A program made the position numbers and the translations under genes. Positions 34,739-42,855 of a stretch of 64,000 nt of DNA are shown piece after piece (the first letter of the stretch is position 1; each line of letters begins with the position of its first letter). The notes beneath the pieces were generated by a model. The model did not search any database. It was not told where the DNA came from and was given only the letters and a program-made list of their open reading frames with translations. This stretch comes from Streptomyces liangshanensis (GTDB lineage: Bacteria; Actinomycetota; Actinomycetes; Streptomycetales; Streptomycetaceae), in the NCBI RefSeq assembly GCF_011694815.1, contig NZ_CP050177.1, positions 4,099,001-4,163,000 of the forward strand. The letters are read 5' to 3'.

Positions 34739-34915
34739 ATGAAGGACAACACCAACCCCGCTCTGGAGCTGGCCATGCAGGAACTGGCCATGGAGGAGCT
34801 CGAGGGCATGGAGGCGCCCGACTGGTGGGACAGCTTCCTCGCCAGCGCCGCCATCTCGGCCGGCGTCAGCGCCGCCTACAGCACCATCGCCGTCACCTCT
34901 GTCATCGCGACCTGA
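34739..34915 (+). CDS. mpaA2: Daptide-type precursor peptide 2
   Basis: A 58-residue peptide: MKDNTNPALELAMQELAMEE, then LEGMEAPDWWDSF. Leader motifs LELAMQEL and ELEGMEAPD match those of precursor 1. The core is rich in Ala, Ser, Ile and Val (FLASAAISAGVSAAYSTIAV) and ends SVIAT, again with C-terminal Thr. No Cys. A strong site GGAGGAGGTG is 6 bases before the ATG at 34739; an in-frame GTG at 34730 is inside that site and not used. Confidence 0.9.
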   Translation: MKDNTNPALELAMQELAMEELEGMEAPDWWDSFLASAAISAGVSAAYSTIAVTSVIAT

Positions 34916-34939
34916 CCGGTCGGACGACTGACGGCAAAC

Positions 34940-34980
34940 GCCCTGTCCCGGATGCTCGCCAATAGCATCCGGGGCAGGGC
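34940..34980 (+). terminator. Long hairpin after the precursor genes
   Basis: A 17-base stem (34940-34956 with 34964-34980; one G-T pair) with a 7-base loop, 25 bases after the mpaA2 stop. There is no T-tract on this strand, so it may be a partial terminator or a 3' stabiliser that raises precursor mRNA above that of the downstream export genes. Confidence 0.75.
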
Positions 34981-35031
34981 CGCACCGACGAATATACGTG
35001 CGGCCCCGAGGCCGCGGAGGAGAGATACCCG

Positions 35032-35229
35032 ATGCCTCAAGCACCTTCTCGCGGCCTTGTCTGGTTCCTCTTGACATTCGGTCTCGTCGTCGCCGTGGCC
35101 GCCCCCGGCGTGGTCTACGCCCTCACGCAGGGCCCGGCACGCACCAGAGGGCTGCTCATCTGCCTCGGGGTGGAGTTGGCGCTCGTCGTAGGTGCCGGCC
35201 TGTACTTCCGTGCTCGGGGGCGGGCGTGA
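35032..35229 (+). CDS. Small two-helix membrane protein
   Basis: A 65-residue protein made almost entirely of two membrane helices (LVWFLLTFGLVVAVAAPGVV and GLLICLGVELALVVGAGLYF) with a short basic end. GGAGGAGAG precedes the ATG. It overlaps the ABC ATPase start by 4 bases, so it is coupled to the exporter. A role in export or self-protection of the peptide is likely by position; no family is recognised. Confidence 0.75.
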   Translation: MPQAPSRGLVWFLLTFGLVVAVAAPGVVYALTQGPARTRGLLICLGVELALVVGAGLYFRARGRA

Positions 35230-35954
35230 CCGACGTCGTCGAGATCGAGGGACTCACGAAGCGGTACGGCGAACTGACGGCGGTCGAGGACGTGTTCTTC
35301 ACGGTCCGGGCGGGCCGGGTGGTGGGACTCCTCGGACGCAACGGGGCCGGGAAGACGACAACCCTGCGGATGCTGCTGGGTCTCGCGCGCCCCACCTCGG
35401 GCCGCGCCACGCTCTTCGGCCACCCGTACGCGCAACTGCCGCGCGCGGCGCACCGGGTCGGGGTCAGCATCGACGGAATCGGTCCCTCCGGCGCGGGCTC
35501 CGGACGGACCGACCTGCGGATCTGGGCCAAGATCCTCGGCCTTTCCCGGGCGAGGGTGGACGACATCCTCGAACAGGTCGGGCTCGCCGGGGACGCCCAC
35601 CGCAAACTCAAGGACTACTCGCAGGGCATGCGGCAGCGGCACGCCCTGGCGACCGCACTGCTCGCCGACCCCGAACTCCTCATCCTGGACGAACCCGCCA
35701 ACGGACTCGACCCGGACGGCATCCGCTGGCTCCGGGAACTCCTGCGGTCCCTCGCGGACGAAGGACGCACCGTGCTGGTCTCCAGTCACATCCTGGCCGA
35801 GATCGAGCAGTTGGCCGACGACATCGTCATCCTCCAGAAGACGCTGCGCTACAGCGGCACGGCCGCCGAGCTGACGAACCACGGCACCGTCAGCCTGGAG
35901 AGCCGCTTCTTCGACCTCGCGGGAACCGCGGCCAAGGGGAGCACCCATGCGTGA
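35226..35954 (+). CDS. mpaT: ABC transporter ATP-binding protein
   Basis: A 242-residue ATPase: Walker A LLGRNGAGKTTTLRML, signature KDYSQGMRQRHALATA (the LSGGQ position reads YSQGM, as in multidrug/bacitracin-type exporters), Walker B PELLILDEPANGLDPDG, H-loop VLVSSHILAEIEQ. It pairs with the permease behind it, overlapping by 8 bases. Expected to export or confer immunity to the mature daptide. The mpaT symbol follows cluster context and is tentative. Confidence 0.92.
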   Translation: MTDVVEIEGLTKRYGELTAVEDVFFTVRAGRVVGLLGRNGAGKTTTLRMLLGLARPTSGRATLFGHPYAQLPRAAHRVGVSIDGIGPSGAGSGRTDLRIWAKILGLSRARVDDILEQVGLAGDAHRKLKDYSQGMRQRHALATALLADPELLILDEPANGLDPDGIRWLRELLRSLADEGRTVLVSSHILAEIEQLADDIVILQKTLRYSGTAAELTNHGTVSLESRFFDLAGTAAKGSTHA

Positions 35955-36687
35955 CCTGGTCCGAGCCGAGTGGCACAAGATCTGGACCGGGCGTGCCTGG
36001 TGGGGGGTGACCGCCGCCGCCGTACTGCTCTGCGTGACGGCGGAGGCCGGCCTCCTTCAGCAGGAGCTCGCCAAGACCCCCGGAGGCGGCGACGCCCGCG
36101 CGCTCACGTCCACCCTGGTACAGGGCTGGTTCATGGTCGAACTCGCCGCCGCCGTGGTCGCCATGCTCGCGGTGACCAGGGAGTTCACCAACGGCGCCAT
36201 CAGCCGGTCGGTCCTGTTGAGCGGGGGGAGGGGCCGGCTGCTGGCGGCCAAGCTGATCGCCGTCACCTGCTGCGGCGCCGTGTTCGCCCTGGGGGCGGGC
36301 GTGTTGGCCGCCGTCAGCCCGTGGGTGTTCCTGGCCGGGCGCACGCAGCGGCCCGAGTGGACGGCGACCGCCACCTGGACGCTGCTCGGCGTGATGCTGG
36401 TCATCGTGGTCGGCGCGCTGTGGGGCGCGCTGCTCGGACTGCTCATCCGCCAGCAGGTCGCCGCCATCCTCGTCCTGCTGATCAGCACCTGGCTGGTCGG
36501 GGAGGGCCTGCTCCGACTGGTCCCGGCGATCGGCAAGTTCACCATCGACGAGGCCATGGCGTCCGTCTACCGGGGCGGCAACGACCATCTGCTGCCGATC
36601 CCGTGGGCCCTGGTCGTACTCGCGGTGTGGATCGCCGTGAGCACGGTCGCCGCCCGGGCACTGTTCCTGCGCAGGGACCTGCCGTGA
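35947..36687 (+). CDS. ABC transporter permease (ABC-2 type)
   Basis: A 246-residue membrane protein with six helices (WWGVTAAAVLLCVTAEAGLL; FMVELAAAVVAMLAV; LIAVTCCGAVFALGAGVLAA; WTLLGVMLVIVVGALWGALL; VAAILVLLISTWLVGEGLL; PWALVVLAVWIAVSTVAARA) and the typical TREFTNGAISRSVLL segment after helix 2. It is the partner of the preceding ATPase. Its stop overlaps the GTG of mpaP. Confidence 0.9.
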   Translation: MRDLVRAEWHKIWTGRAWWGVTAAAVLLCVTAEAGLLQQELAKTPGGGDARALTSTLVQGWFMVELAAAVVAMLAVTREFTNGAISRSVLLSGGRGRLLAAKLIAVTCCGAVFALGAGVLAAVSPWVFLAGRTQRPEWTATATWTLLGVMLVIVVGALWGALLGLLIRQQVAAILVLLISTWLVGEGLLRLVPAIGKFTIDEAMASVYRGGNDHLLPIPWALVVLAVWIAVSTVAARALFLRRDLP

Positions 36688-38345
36688 GACTGACCCTGAA
36701 CCGGCTGCCGGCCGAAGCGGCTCCGGCCCCCCTGCCCGAGTGCCCGCGTCTGGCGCCGGACGTGCGGGTCCACGAGCCGATCGAGGACGGCGCCCCCTGG
36801 CTCGTCCAGTCCGGCGTCCAGCGCTACCTGCGGGTGTCCGCCGGCATGGCGCGGCTGCTCAGCCTCGCCGACGGCACGCGCAACTCGGCGGACATGGCGA
36901 AGGAACTCGGCGATCCCTGGACCGCCGAGCTGGTGGGCGAGGGCCTGTTGCGCGCCCAGCGCACCCAGCTCCTCGAGGACCCGGACCAGAAGCCGCGTGG
37001 GGACCGGCGGCTCACCTTCGTCCCGCCGCTCACGGTCCAGCTCACGCTGGTGCGCCCGGAACGGATGCTGAACAGGTTCCGTCCGCTCACCGCCCGGGTC
37101 GCGAACCGTGGCTGGGCGGTCTTCGCCGCGGCCCTCGCGGTCTCCGGAGTGCTGTGCCTCGTCGGCCAGGCAGACGCGACCTGGTCCGTCCTGTCCGAGC
37201 CGATCTCCGCCCCGATGCTGATCGCGCTGCTGGTCGTCACGTACTGCGGCACCATGCTGCACGAGCTCGCGCACGGGCTGGTGCTGAGCCACTACGGTGG
37301 CCGGCCCAGCCGCATGGGCTTCATGCTGTTCTACCTGACGCCCGCGTTCTTCTGCGACGTGACCGACGGGTGGCGGCTGCCGAAGAACCGCCAGCGCGTA
37401 CGGGTCGCGCTGGCCGGCATCGCCACGCAGACCCTCATCGCGGGCCTCGCCGGGGTCGGTTCCGTCGTGGTGGCGGCTTCGGGCGGCAGCCACGCGCTGC
37501 GCGACTTCCTGCTGCTCCTCACCGTGACCAACTACGTCTCCGGGCTCTTCAACGCGATCCCGTTCATCAAGCTGGACGGCTACCTGGCGCTCATGAGCCA
37601 CCTGGACACCTCCCACCTGCGGGACCGGTCCATGACGGACGCGCGCCGGCTCGTCGCGAAGGTGCTGTTCGGCGGGCGCTACGAGCGTGCGCTGCCCGGG
37701 GTCGACTGGGCACCCCTGTTCGGTCTCGCGTGCATCCTGTTCCCGCTGTACGTCGTGAGCATGGCCTTCACGCTCTGGGGCTCGGTCCTGGAGAACACGG
37801 GCCTGGTGGGCGCCGTCGCCGTCTCCGTCGCCGTCGGGTACCTGATGCTGCGCGTCTACGCCGGCGCCCGCAGGCTGGGCGCGGAGGCCCGTACCGCCGG
37901 AGCACCCCGCTGGCGTCGCGTCACCGTCTCCGTGCTGGTGACCGCGGGCCTGGCGGCGGTCCTGTGGGGGGTCACCGTTCCGTACACCGTCACCGGCGGC
38001 TTCGTCGCCGAGCGGGGGCGGACGGTGTTCGTGGCGACCGGGACCACCGACCGGAGCGCCCTCGAACCCGGCGCCGAGGTACGTCTGCTGAGCGGCGGCG
38101 TCGTGCTCCAGAAGCAGCTGGGCACCGCCACGGTCACCTCCCCCGACTTCGCCGACCTCTCGGCGCCGCTCTCCGCGCTCGTCCCCGTCAAGGGACTCGA
38201 CTCGGTGCGCGTGCCGGCCTCCGGGATCACCCTCGACGGCGCACGACCGGCCCCGGGAACCACCGGCCAGGCCGTGGTGGACGCGGGCGACCGGCGCCTG
38301 GGCGACTGGCTCTACCTCAAGTACCTGGCGCCCTTCTGGCGCTGA
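36684..38345 (+). CDS. mpaP: Daptide biosynthesis intramembrane metalloprotease (site-2 protease-like)
   Basis: A 553-residue polytopic membrane protein. The zinc motif is H193-E-L-A-H197 (MLHELAHGLVLSHYGG) in a membrane helix. A second conserved element NAIPFIKLDGYLALM has the LDG aspartate of site-2 proteases. The N-terminal 110 residues include a short winged-helix-like segment (YLRVSAGMARLLSLADGTRN) similar to RiPP peptide-binding domains. A C-terminal beta domain lies outside the membrane. By context it removes the leaders of MpaA1/A2. GTG start 36684 overlaps the permease stop. Confidence 0.88.
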   Translation: MRLTLNRLPAEAAPAPLPECPRLAPDVRVHEPIEDGAPWLVQSGVQRYLRVSAGMARLLSLADGTRNSADMAKELGDPWTAELVGEGLLRAQRTQLLEDPDQKPRGDRRLTFVPPLTVQLTLVRPERMLNRFRPLTARVANRGWAVFAAALAVSGVLCLVGQADATWSVLSEPISAPMLIALLVVTYCGTMLHELAHGLVLSHYGGRPSRMGFMLFYLTPAFFCDVTDGWRLPKNRQRVRVALAGIATQTLIAGLAGVGSVVVAASGGSHALRDFLLLLTVTNYVSGLFNAIPFIKLDGYLALMSHLDTSHLRDRSMTDARRLVAKVLFGGRYERALPGVDWAPLFGLACILFPLYVVSMAFTLWGSVLENTGLVGAVAVSVAVGYLMLRVYAGARRLGAEARTAGAPRWRRVTVSVLVTAGLAAVLWGVTVPYTVTGGFVAERGRTVFVATGTTDRSALEPGAEVRLLSGGVVLQKQLGTATVTSPDFADLSAPLSALVPVKGLDSVRVPASGITLDGARPAPGTTGQAVVDAGDRRLGDWLYLKYLAPFWR

Positions 38346-38397
38346 TGCCACCCGCCACCCCTGAACTCCCCGTACCCCGAAGGCGGTTGAACCTGTC

Positions 38398-40941
38398 ATG
38401 GATGCTTACCGGCGTGTGATGTTCCTGGCGCCCGGCACGCCCTTCTTCGACCGGATCGAGGCCGGCGAGACCGACGACGACTTCGGTTCCGTGACGGCCG
38501 GGACGCCCGACGACTGGTCGTGCCACACGGGGCCCGAATGGACCATGCTGACCCCGCACGGGTTCCGGCTGCCACCGCAGGGCTGGAAGATCCATGTGTC
38601 GGCCACCGGGGAGAACGCGCGCAGTGTCCTCGCCCGGTCGTGGGAGTGGCTGGTGGCCCACCGCATGGCGTTCAAGTTCATCCGCAGCGGGCAGGTGTTG
38701 CAGCGCCGCAACGGCAAGTACGGCGACCGCGGGGCCAGCGGCAAGTTCATCACCGTCTATCCCGAGGACGACACCCGCCTGGCCCTCGTGCTGCACGAGC
38801 TGGGGGCCATCCTCGACGGGGAGCAGGGCCCCTACATCCTCAGTGACCTCAGATGGCGTTCCGGTCCCCTCTACGTGCGGTACGGCGGGTTCGTCGCCCG
38901 CATGATGACGTCGGAGCGGGGGGAGAAGGTCCCCTGCATCGAGGACCCCGACGGCAACCTCGTACCGGACCGGCGCGGCCCGTCCTTCCGGCCCCCGGAG
39001 TGGGTGACCCTCCCCGACTGCCTGACGGAGGCGGTGGAGGCGCGCAACGCGGGCACCCTGCGCGACTTCCCGTACCGCGCCGAACAGGCCCTGCACTTCT
39101 CCAACGGCGGGGGCGTCTACCGCGGGACCGACACCCGTACGGGCACGCCGGTCCTGCTCCGCGAGGCGAGGCCGTACGCGGGGATCGACACCCACGGCGA
39201 GGACGCGGTCGCCCGGCTCCTGCGGGAGCGCGACTGCCTGCGCAAGCTCGCCGGACTCCCGTGGGTGCCGGAGCTCATCGAGGCCCGCGTCGGGCACGAA
39301 CACCACTTCCTGGTCCGGGAGTACGTCGAGGGCGAGACGCTCGCCGTGCGGACCACCCGGGACAACCCGTCCTCCCCGAAAGCCGATCCCGACCGGACCG
39401 CCACGTACACCCGCTGGGCCGTCGAGGTGCTCGACCGGATCGAGGCGGGAGTACGGGCCATGCACGAGCGGGGCGTCGTCTTCGGCGACCTGCACCCGGG
39501 CAACGTCATGGTCCGCCCGGACGACTCCATCGCGTTCATCGACCTGGAGACGGCGTCGACCGACCTCACCGCCCGCCAGATCCACGCCGCGCCCGGCTTC
39601 GCCGCACCCCCCACCCACCGGGGCAAGGACATCGACACGTACGCCCTGGGCTGCCTGCGCCTCGCCCTGTTCACCCCGCTGACCAACCTCCTGTCGTGGG
39701 ACCCCGACAAGCTGGACCGGCTCATCGCGCTCGTGGAGGCCCGGTACCCGGTCCCGGCGGACTACGGTGCCAAGGTCCGCGCCGACCTCGCGCCCCCCGG
39801 CACCGGCGGCATCGAGGAGGCCGGGTCCGGCGACCAGGACGCCGGGTCCGCCGACCAGGACGCCGCGTCCGGCGACCGGCAGACCGCGTCCGCCGACCGG
39901 GCCGCCGCCGTGGCGCGGGGCATCCTCGCGACGGCCACCCCCGCACGCGAGGACCGCCTCTTCCCCGGCGACACCGCCCAGTTCATCCTGCCCGAGGGCG
40001 GATCCTGCCTCGCCTACGGAGCCGCGGGCGTCCTGTGGGCCCTCGGCGAAGCCGGTACGGAGATCCCCGCCGCCCACATCGACTGGCTGGAGGAGTCCGC
40101 GCGCCGGTCCACCGCCCCGTCCCCCGGGCTCTACACCGGCATGTCGGGCGTCGCGTGCGCGCTCCAGCGCCTCGGCCGTACCGACGCCGCCGAGGCCCTG
40201 CTGACGGCCGCGTCCGGGGTGGAACTCGCGAACGACAGCCTCATGGACGGCCGGGCCGGGCTCGGACTCGCCCATCTGTACCGGGCACGCGCCACCGGCG
40301 ACGACGCCGCCCTGAAGCACGCCACGGTCCTGGCCGAGCAGGTGATCGAGAACGCGGCGGCACGGCCGCCCCGCCGGGGCGAGAGCGGCCTGCTGCGCGG
40401 CAGGTCCGGCGGCGCGCTGCTCCTGCTGCGCCTGCACGCCCACACGCCGGACACCGGCCTGCTCGACGGGGCCCGTGAGCTGCTCGACGCCGATCTGCGC
40501 GCCCTCGGGTGGGCGGTGGACGGGGCCGAAGGCTGGACGGAGGGAGCCTTCGGCGCGCGTCCCACGTTCGCCGCCGGCAGCGGCGGCACCGCCCTGGTGC
40601 TGCGGGAGTACCTCGACCTGCGCGACGAGCAGCGCTACGCCCTGGCCTGCGAAACCGTCCTGCGGACCGCCCTGGACTGCGTCCCCCACACGGCGGGCCT
40701 CTTCCACGGCTTCGCCGGCGTGCTGCTGGCGGCCACCCGCCTGGCCGGCCCGGCGGACGTCGCCGAGGTCGAGCGCTGCGCCGCGACGGTCGGCCTGTAC
40801 CAGGTCGCCCACGAGGGCAGGCCGGCGTTCCTGGGGCTGGAGAACGTGCGCCTCACGACGGACGTGGCGACCGGAGCCGCGGGCGTGCTGCTCGCCCGTA
40901 CCGCCGCGAACACCGCCCCGGGGACCCTGGCGTTCCTGTGA
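38398..40941 (+). CDS. lanKC: Class III lanthionine synthetase LanKC
   Basis: An 847-residue three-domain enzyme. Lyase domain, residues 1-230, with the family signature LQRRNGKYGDRGASGKFIT. Ser/Thr kinase domain, about 235-455: VYRGTDTRTGTPVLLREARP, catalytic loop GVVFGDLHPGNVMV, metal motif AFIDLETAS. A repeat-rich linker (four 7-residue units, about 475-502). Cyclase-like domain to the end, with LFHGFAG where zinc LanC proteins have a Cys-His-Gly; the zinc Cys is absent, as usual in class III. Expected: phosphorylation and elimination of Ser/Thr in a precursor. The nearest precursors have no Cys. Confidence 0.92.
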   Translation: MDAYRRVMFLAPGTPFFDRIEAGETDDDFGSVTAGTPDDWSCHTGPEWTMLTPHGFRLPPQGWKIHVSATGENARSVLARSWEWLVAHRMAFKFIRSGQVLQRRNGKYGDRGASGKFITVYPEDDTRLALVLHELGAILDGEQGPYILSDLRWRSGPLYVRYGGFVARMMTSERGEKVPCIEDPDGNLVPDRRGPSFRPPEWVTLPDCLTEAVEARNAGTLRDFPYRAEQALHFSNGGGVYRGTDTRTGTPVLLREARPYAGIDTHGEDAVARLLRERDCLRKLAGLPWVPELIEARVGHEHHFLVREYVEGETLAVRTTRDNPSSPKADPDRTATYTRWAVEVLDRIEAGVRAMHERGVVFGDLHPGNVMVRPDDSIAFIDLETASTDLTARQIHAAPGFAAPPTHRGKDIDTYALGCLRLALFTPLTNLLSWDPDKLDRLIALVEARYPVPADYGAKVRADLAPPGTGGIEEAGSGDQDAGSADQDAASGDRQTASADRAAAVARGILATATPAREDRLFPGDTAQFILPEGGSCLAYGAAGVLWALGEAGTEIPAAHIDWLEESARRSTAPSPGLYTGMSGVACALQRLGRTDAAEALLTAASGVELANDSLMDGRAGLGLAHLYRARATGDDAALKHATVLAEQVIENAAARPPRRGESGLLRGRSGGALLLLRLHAHTPDTGLLDGARELLDADLRALGWAVDGAEGWTEGAFGARPTFAAGSGGTALVLREYLDLRDEQRYALACETVLRTALDCVPHTAGLFHGFAGVLLAATRLAGPADVAEVERCAATVGLYQVAHEGRPAFLGLENVRLTTDVATGAAGVLLARTAANTAPGTLAFL
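39820..39903 (+). repeat. Four 21-base tandem repeats within lanKC
   Basis: Units at 39820-39840, 39841-39861, 39862-39882 and 39883-39903 (GCCGGGTCCGGCGACCAGGA-type), encoding AGSGDQD, AGSADQD, AASGDRQ and TASADRA. They form the hydrophilic linker between kinase and cyclase domains. Copy number may vary between strains without harming the folds. Confidence 0.85.
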
Positions 40942-40975
40942 ACCGTCCGACGGCGCCCGGAAGGGGTGAAGAGCG

Positions 40976-42022
40976 ATGAACGGCGGTGGCGGCACCGTGG
41001 CGGTGTCCGTGATCTGTCCGACGTACAACAGGTCATCGAAGATCACGGAGACCATCGAGTCCGTCCGCGCGCAGACCTTCCAGGACTGGGAACTGCTCGT
41101 GGTCTCGGACGGCTGCGACGACGACACCGAGGACTGGGTACGCCGCGCGGCGCGGCAGGACCCCCGCGTCGCACTCCACCGCATCGAGCGCAGCGGCCAC
41201 CCCAGCGGGCCGCGCAACGCGGGACTGGCGCTCGCCCGCGGCGAGTTCGTCGCCTACCTGGACCACGACGACGTCTGGCGGCCCGACCACCTGCGCGTCC
41301 TGCTCTCCCTGCTGCGGGCGGGCGCGGACCTCGCGGTGACGGGCTGCACGTACCACGACGCCGACGGGGCGGAGGCCGTCGAGTTCGCGCCGTTGTCGGC
41401 CTTCTGGCACCCCGAACTCCAGGTGCTCGGGCCCATGTTCGAGCCGTCGAGAGTGGGGCACCGCCGCGGTGTCGTGGAGGGGGTCGGGGGCTGGCGCGGC
41501 GGCGCCGGCCTGGAGGACTGGGATCTGTGGCTGCGGCTGGCCGACGCGGGCCGCACGGTGCGCACGGTCGTGGAGCCGACCGCGGCCCTGCTGATGGACG
41601 GCGGCACCCGCAGGAACCGGATGCCGCGCCCCCACCGGCTGCCCCTGGTCGTCCTCGACGACGCGAGAACGGCCCACGCGCTGCTGGGCGAACTGAGGTC
41701 CGGCGTGCACGACGAGGCGTTCCGCGCCGCCGTCCTGGCCGACATGAGGGACTGGTACCGGCGGATGGACAACTCCGGCGCGCTGGTACGGCCCCTCGAC
41801 TGGGACGGGGACCTCGACGAGGAGATCGAACGGGTGGTCTCGGGCGAGGTCAAGCTCTTCGAGGAGCTCGTCCTCGTGCCGGAGCAGGGGCGGTACGCCC
41901 TCGCGCGCAACCTGCTCTGCTCCCGCGTCGAGCACGCCCGCCGCGCATCCCGGCTGGTGCCCTCGGTCCAGCCGCGTGTGCTGCGGCTGGTGAGGGACCT
42001 GGCCGGGGCGGGGGCCGGATGA
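40976..42022 (+). CDS. Family 2 glycosyltransferase
   Basis: A 348-residue GT-A fold transferase. Motifs: VSVICPTYNRSSKITETIES (nucleotide-sugar site), ELLVVSDGCDDDTEDW, the DxD-like metal site YLDHDDVWRPDHL and the catalytic-type GGAGLEDWDLWLRLADAG. The last 130 residues are helical and unassigned. It follows lanKC by 34 bases on the same strand with AAGGGGTGA before the ATG, so it reads as the final gene of the RiPP operon and may glycosylate the peptide; alternatively it is an unrelated wall-sugar enzyme. Confidence 0.9.
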   Translation: MNGGGGTVAVSVICPTYNRSSKITETIESVRAQTFQDWELLVVSDGCDDDTEDWVRRAARQDPRVALHRIERSGHPSGPRNAGLALARGEFVAYLDHDDVWRPDHLRVLLSLLRAGADLAVTGCTYHDADGAEAVEFAPLSAFWHPELQVLGPMFEPSRVGHRRGVVEGVGGWRGGAGLEDWDLWLRLADAGRTVRTVVEPTAALLMDGGTRRNRMPRPHRLPLVVLDDARTAHALLGELRSGVHDEAFRAAVLADMRDWYRRMDNSGALVRPLDWDGDLDEEIERVVSGEVKLFEELVLVPEQGRYALARNLLCSRVEHARRASRLVPSVQPRVLRLVRDLAGAGAG

Positions 42023-42125
42023 GGCCCAACTCCCCAGCCTGGAAGGCTGTGGGAGGACCGAGAGATCGCGTGGGCGGGGAACCTCAGATTCCGCCGGCGC
42101 GTCTCCTTCTCGAAAGGGGGATCCC

Positions 42126-42785
42126 ATGACCGAGGATCTGACGATCGGCGAGCGGATTGTGCTGCTCGCACTGGACGAGGAGACCGGCGTGCTGCGCGAG
42201 GCCCCGCTGCGGGTGTCGCTGGCGGTCTCGGCGGCGGCGTTGCTGGAGTTGAGCGTCTCCGGTCACCTGACGGAGCGGGACGGCGCGCTGGTGGTCGCCG
42301 GAGAGCCGACGCCGCCGGACGCGGACCTGGGTCCCGCGGCCGCGGCGATGGCCGGGCACGTACGGAGTCATCCCGACGAGACGCCGCGCGAATGGCTGCT
42401 GGCCGTACGGGAGCCGGCGATGGACGCCGCGTACCAGGGACTGCTGGAGAAGGAACTGGTACGGGCGCAGGGCCGGCGGGTCCTGGGGGCCTTCGGATCG
42501 GTGAAGCACCCGGTCACGGGCCTGACGGAGCTCGCGGCGCTGCGAGGACGGCTGTCGGCGGTCCTCGCGGAGGGCCGGGCTCCCGACGAGGCCACGGCGG
42601 TACTGATCACCCTGCTGCACCACGCGGGCCTCCAGGCCGTCCTGCCGAACGGGTCCGGCGCGGAGTCGCACGACGACGTTCTGGCCGCGATCGCCGAGGG
42701 GCAGGGTCAGGCCGCGGGACTCGGGGACACGATCCGCACCACGTTCGCCGCTCTTACGGCGGTCATCGCCTCGTCCGCCCTGTAG
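42126..42785 (+). CDS. GPP34 (GOLPH3/Vps74-like) family protein
   Basis: A 219-residue all-helical protein: LTIGERIVLLALDEETGVLR at the start, LTERDGALVVAGEPTPPDAD, LEKELVRAQGRRVLG and LHHAGLQAVLPNG. This is the GPP34 fold known for binding phosphatidylinositol-4-phosphate in eukaryotic Golgi proteins; bacterial members are common in Streptomyces and mostly uncharacterised. It has AAAGGGGG before the ATG. The 103-base gap from the glycosyltransferase contains a small CCCAGCC/GGCTGTGGG hairpin, so it is probably outside the RiPP operon. Confidence 0.88.
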   Translation: MTEDLTIGERIVLLALDEETGVLREAPLRVSLAVSAAALLELSVSGHLTERDGALVVAGEPTPPDADLGPAAAAMAGHVRSHPDETPREWLLAVREPAMDAAYQGLLEKELVRAQGRRVLGAFGSVKHPVTGLTELAALRGRLSAVLAEGRAPDEATAVLITLLHHAGLQAVLPNGSGAESHDDVLAAIAEGQGQAAGLGDTIRTTFAALTAVIASSAL

Positions 42786-42791
42786 GGACGC

Positions 42792-42829
42792 CCGTCGGGC
42801 CGGACCTGCCGATCGATCCGGCCCGACGG
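42792..42829. terminator. Bidirectional terminator
   Basis: CCGTCGGGCCGGA (42792-42804) pairs perfectly with TCCGGCCCGACGG (42817-42829), 13-base stem, 12-base loop, between the convergent GPP34 and NADP-oxidoreductase genes. Confidence 0.85.
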
Positions 42830-42855
42830 TGTACGGCGCCCCGCCCCGTTCGCGG

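Noticed and set aside
34493..34915. Lanthionine or labionin ring formation on MpaA1/A2
   Set aside because: No cysteine is present in either precursor.
38317..41217. A 966-codon frame antisense to lanKC
   Set aside because: Mirror of lanKC; composition and lack of motifs indicate a shadow.
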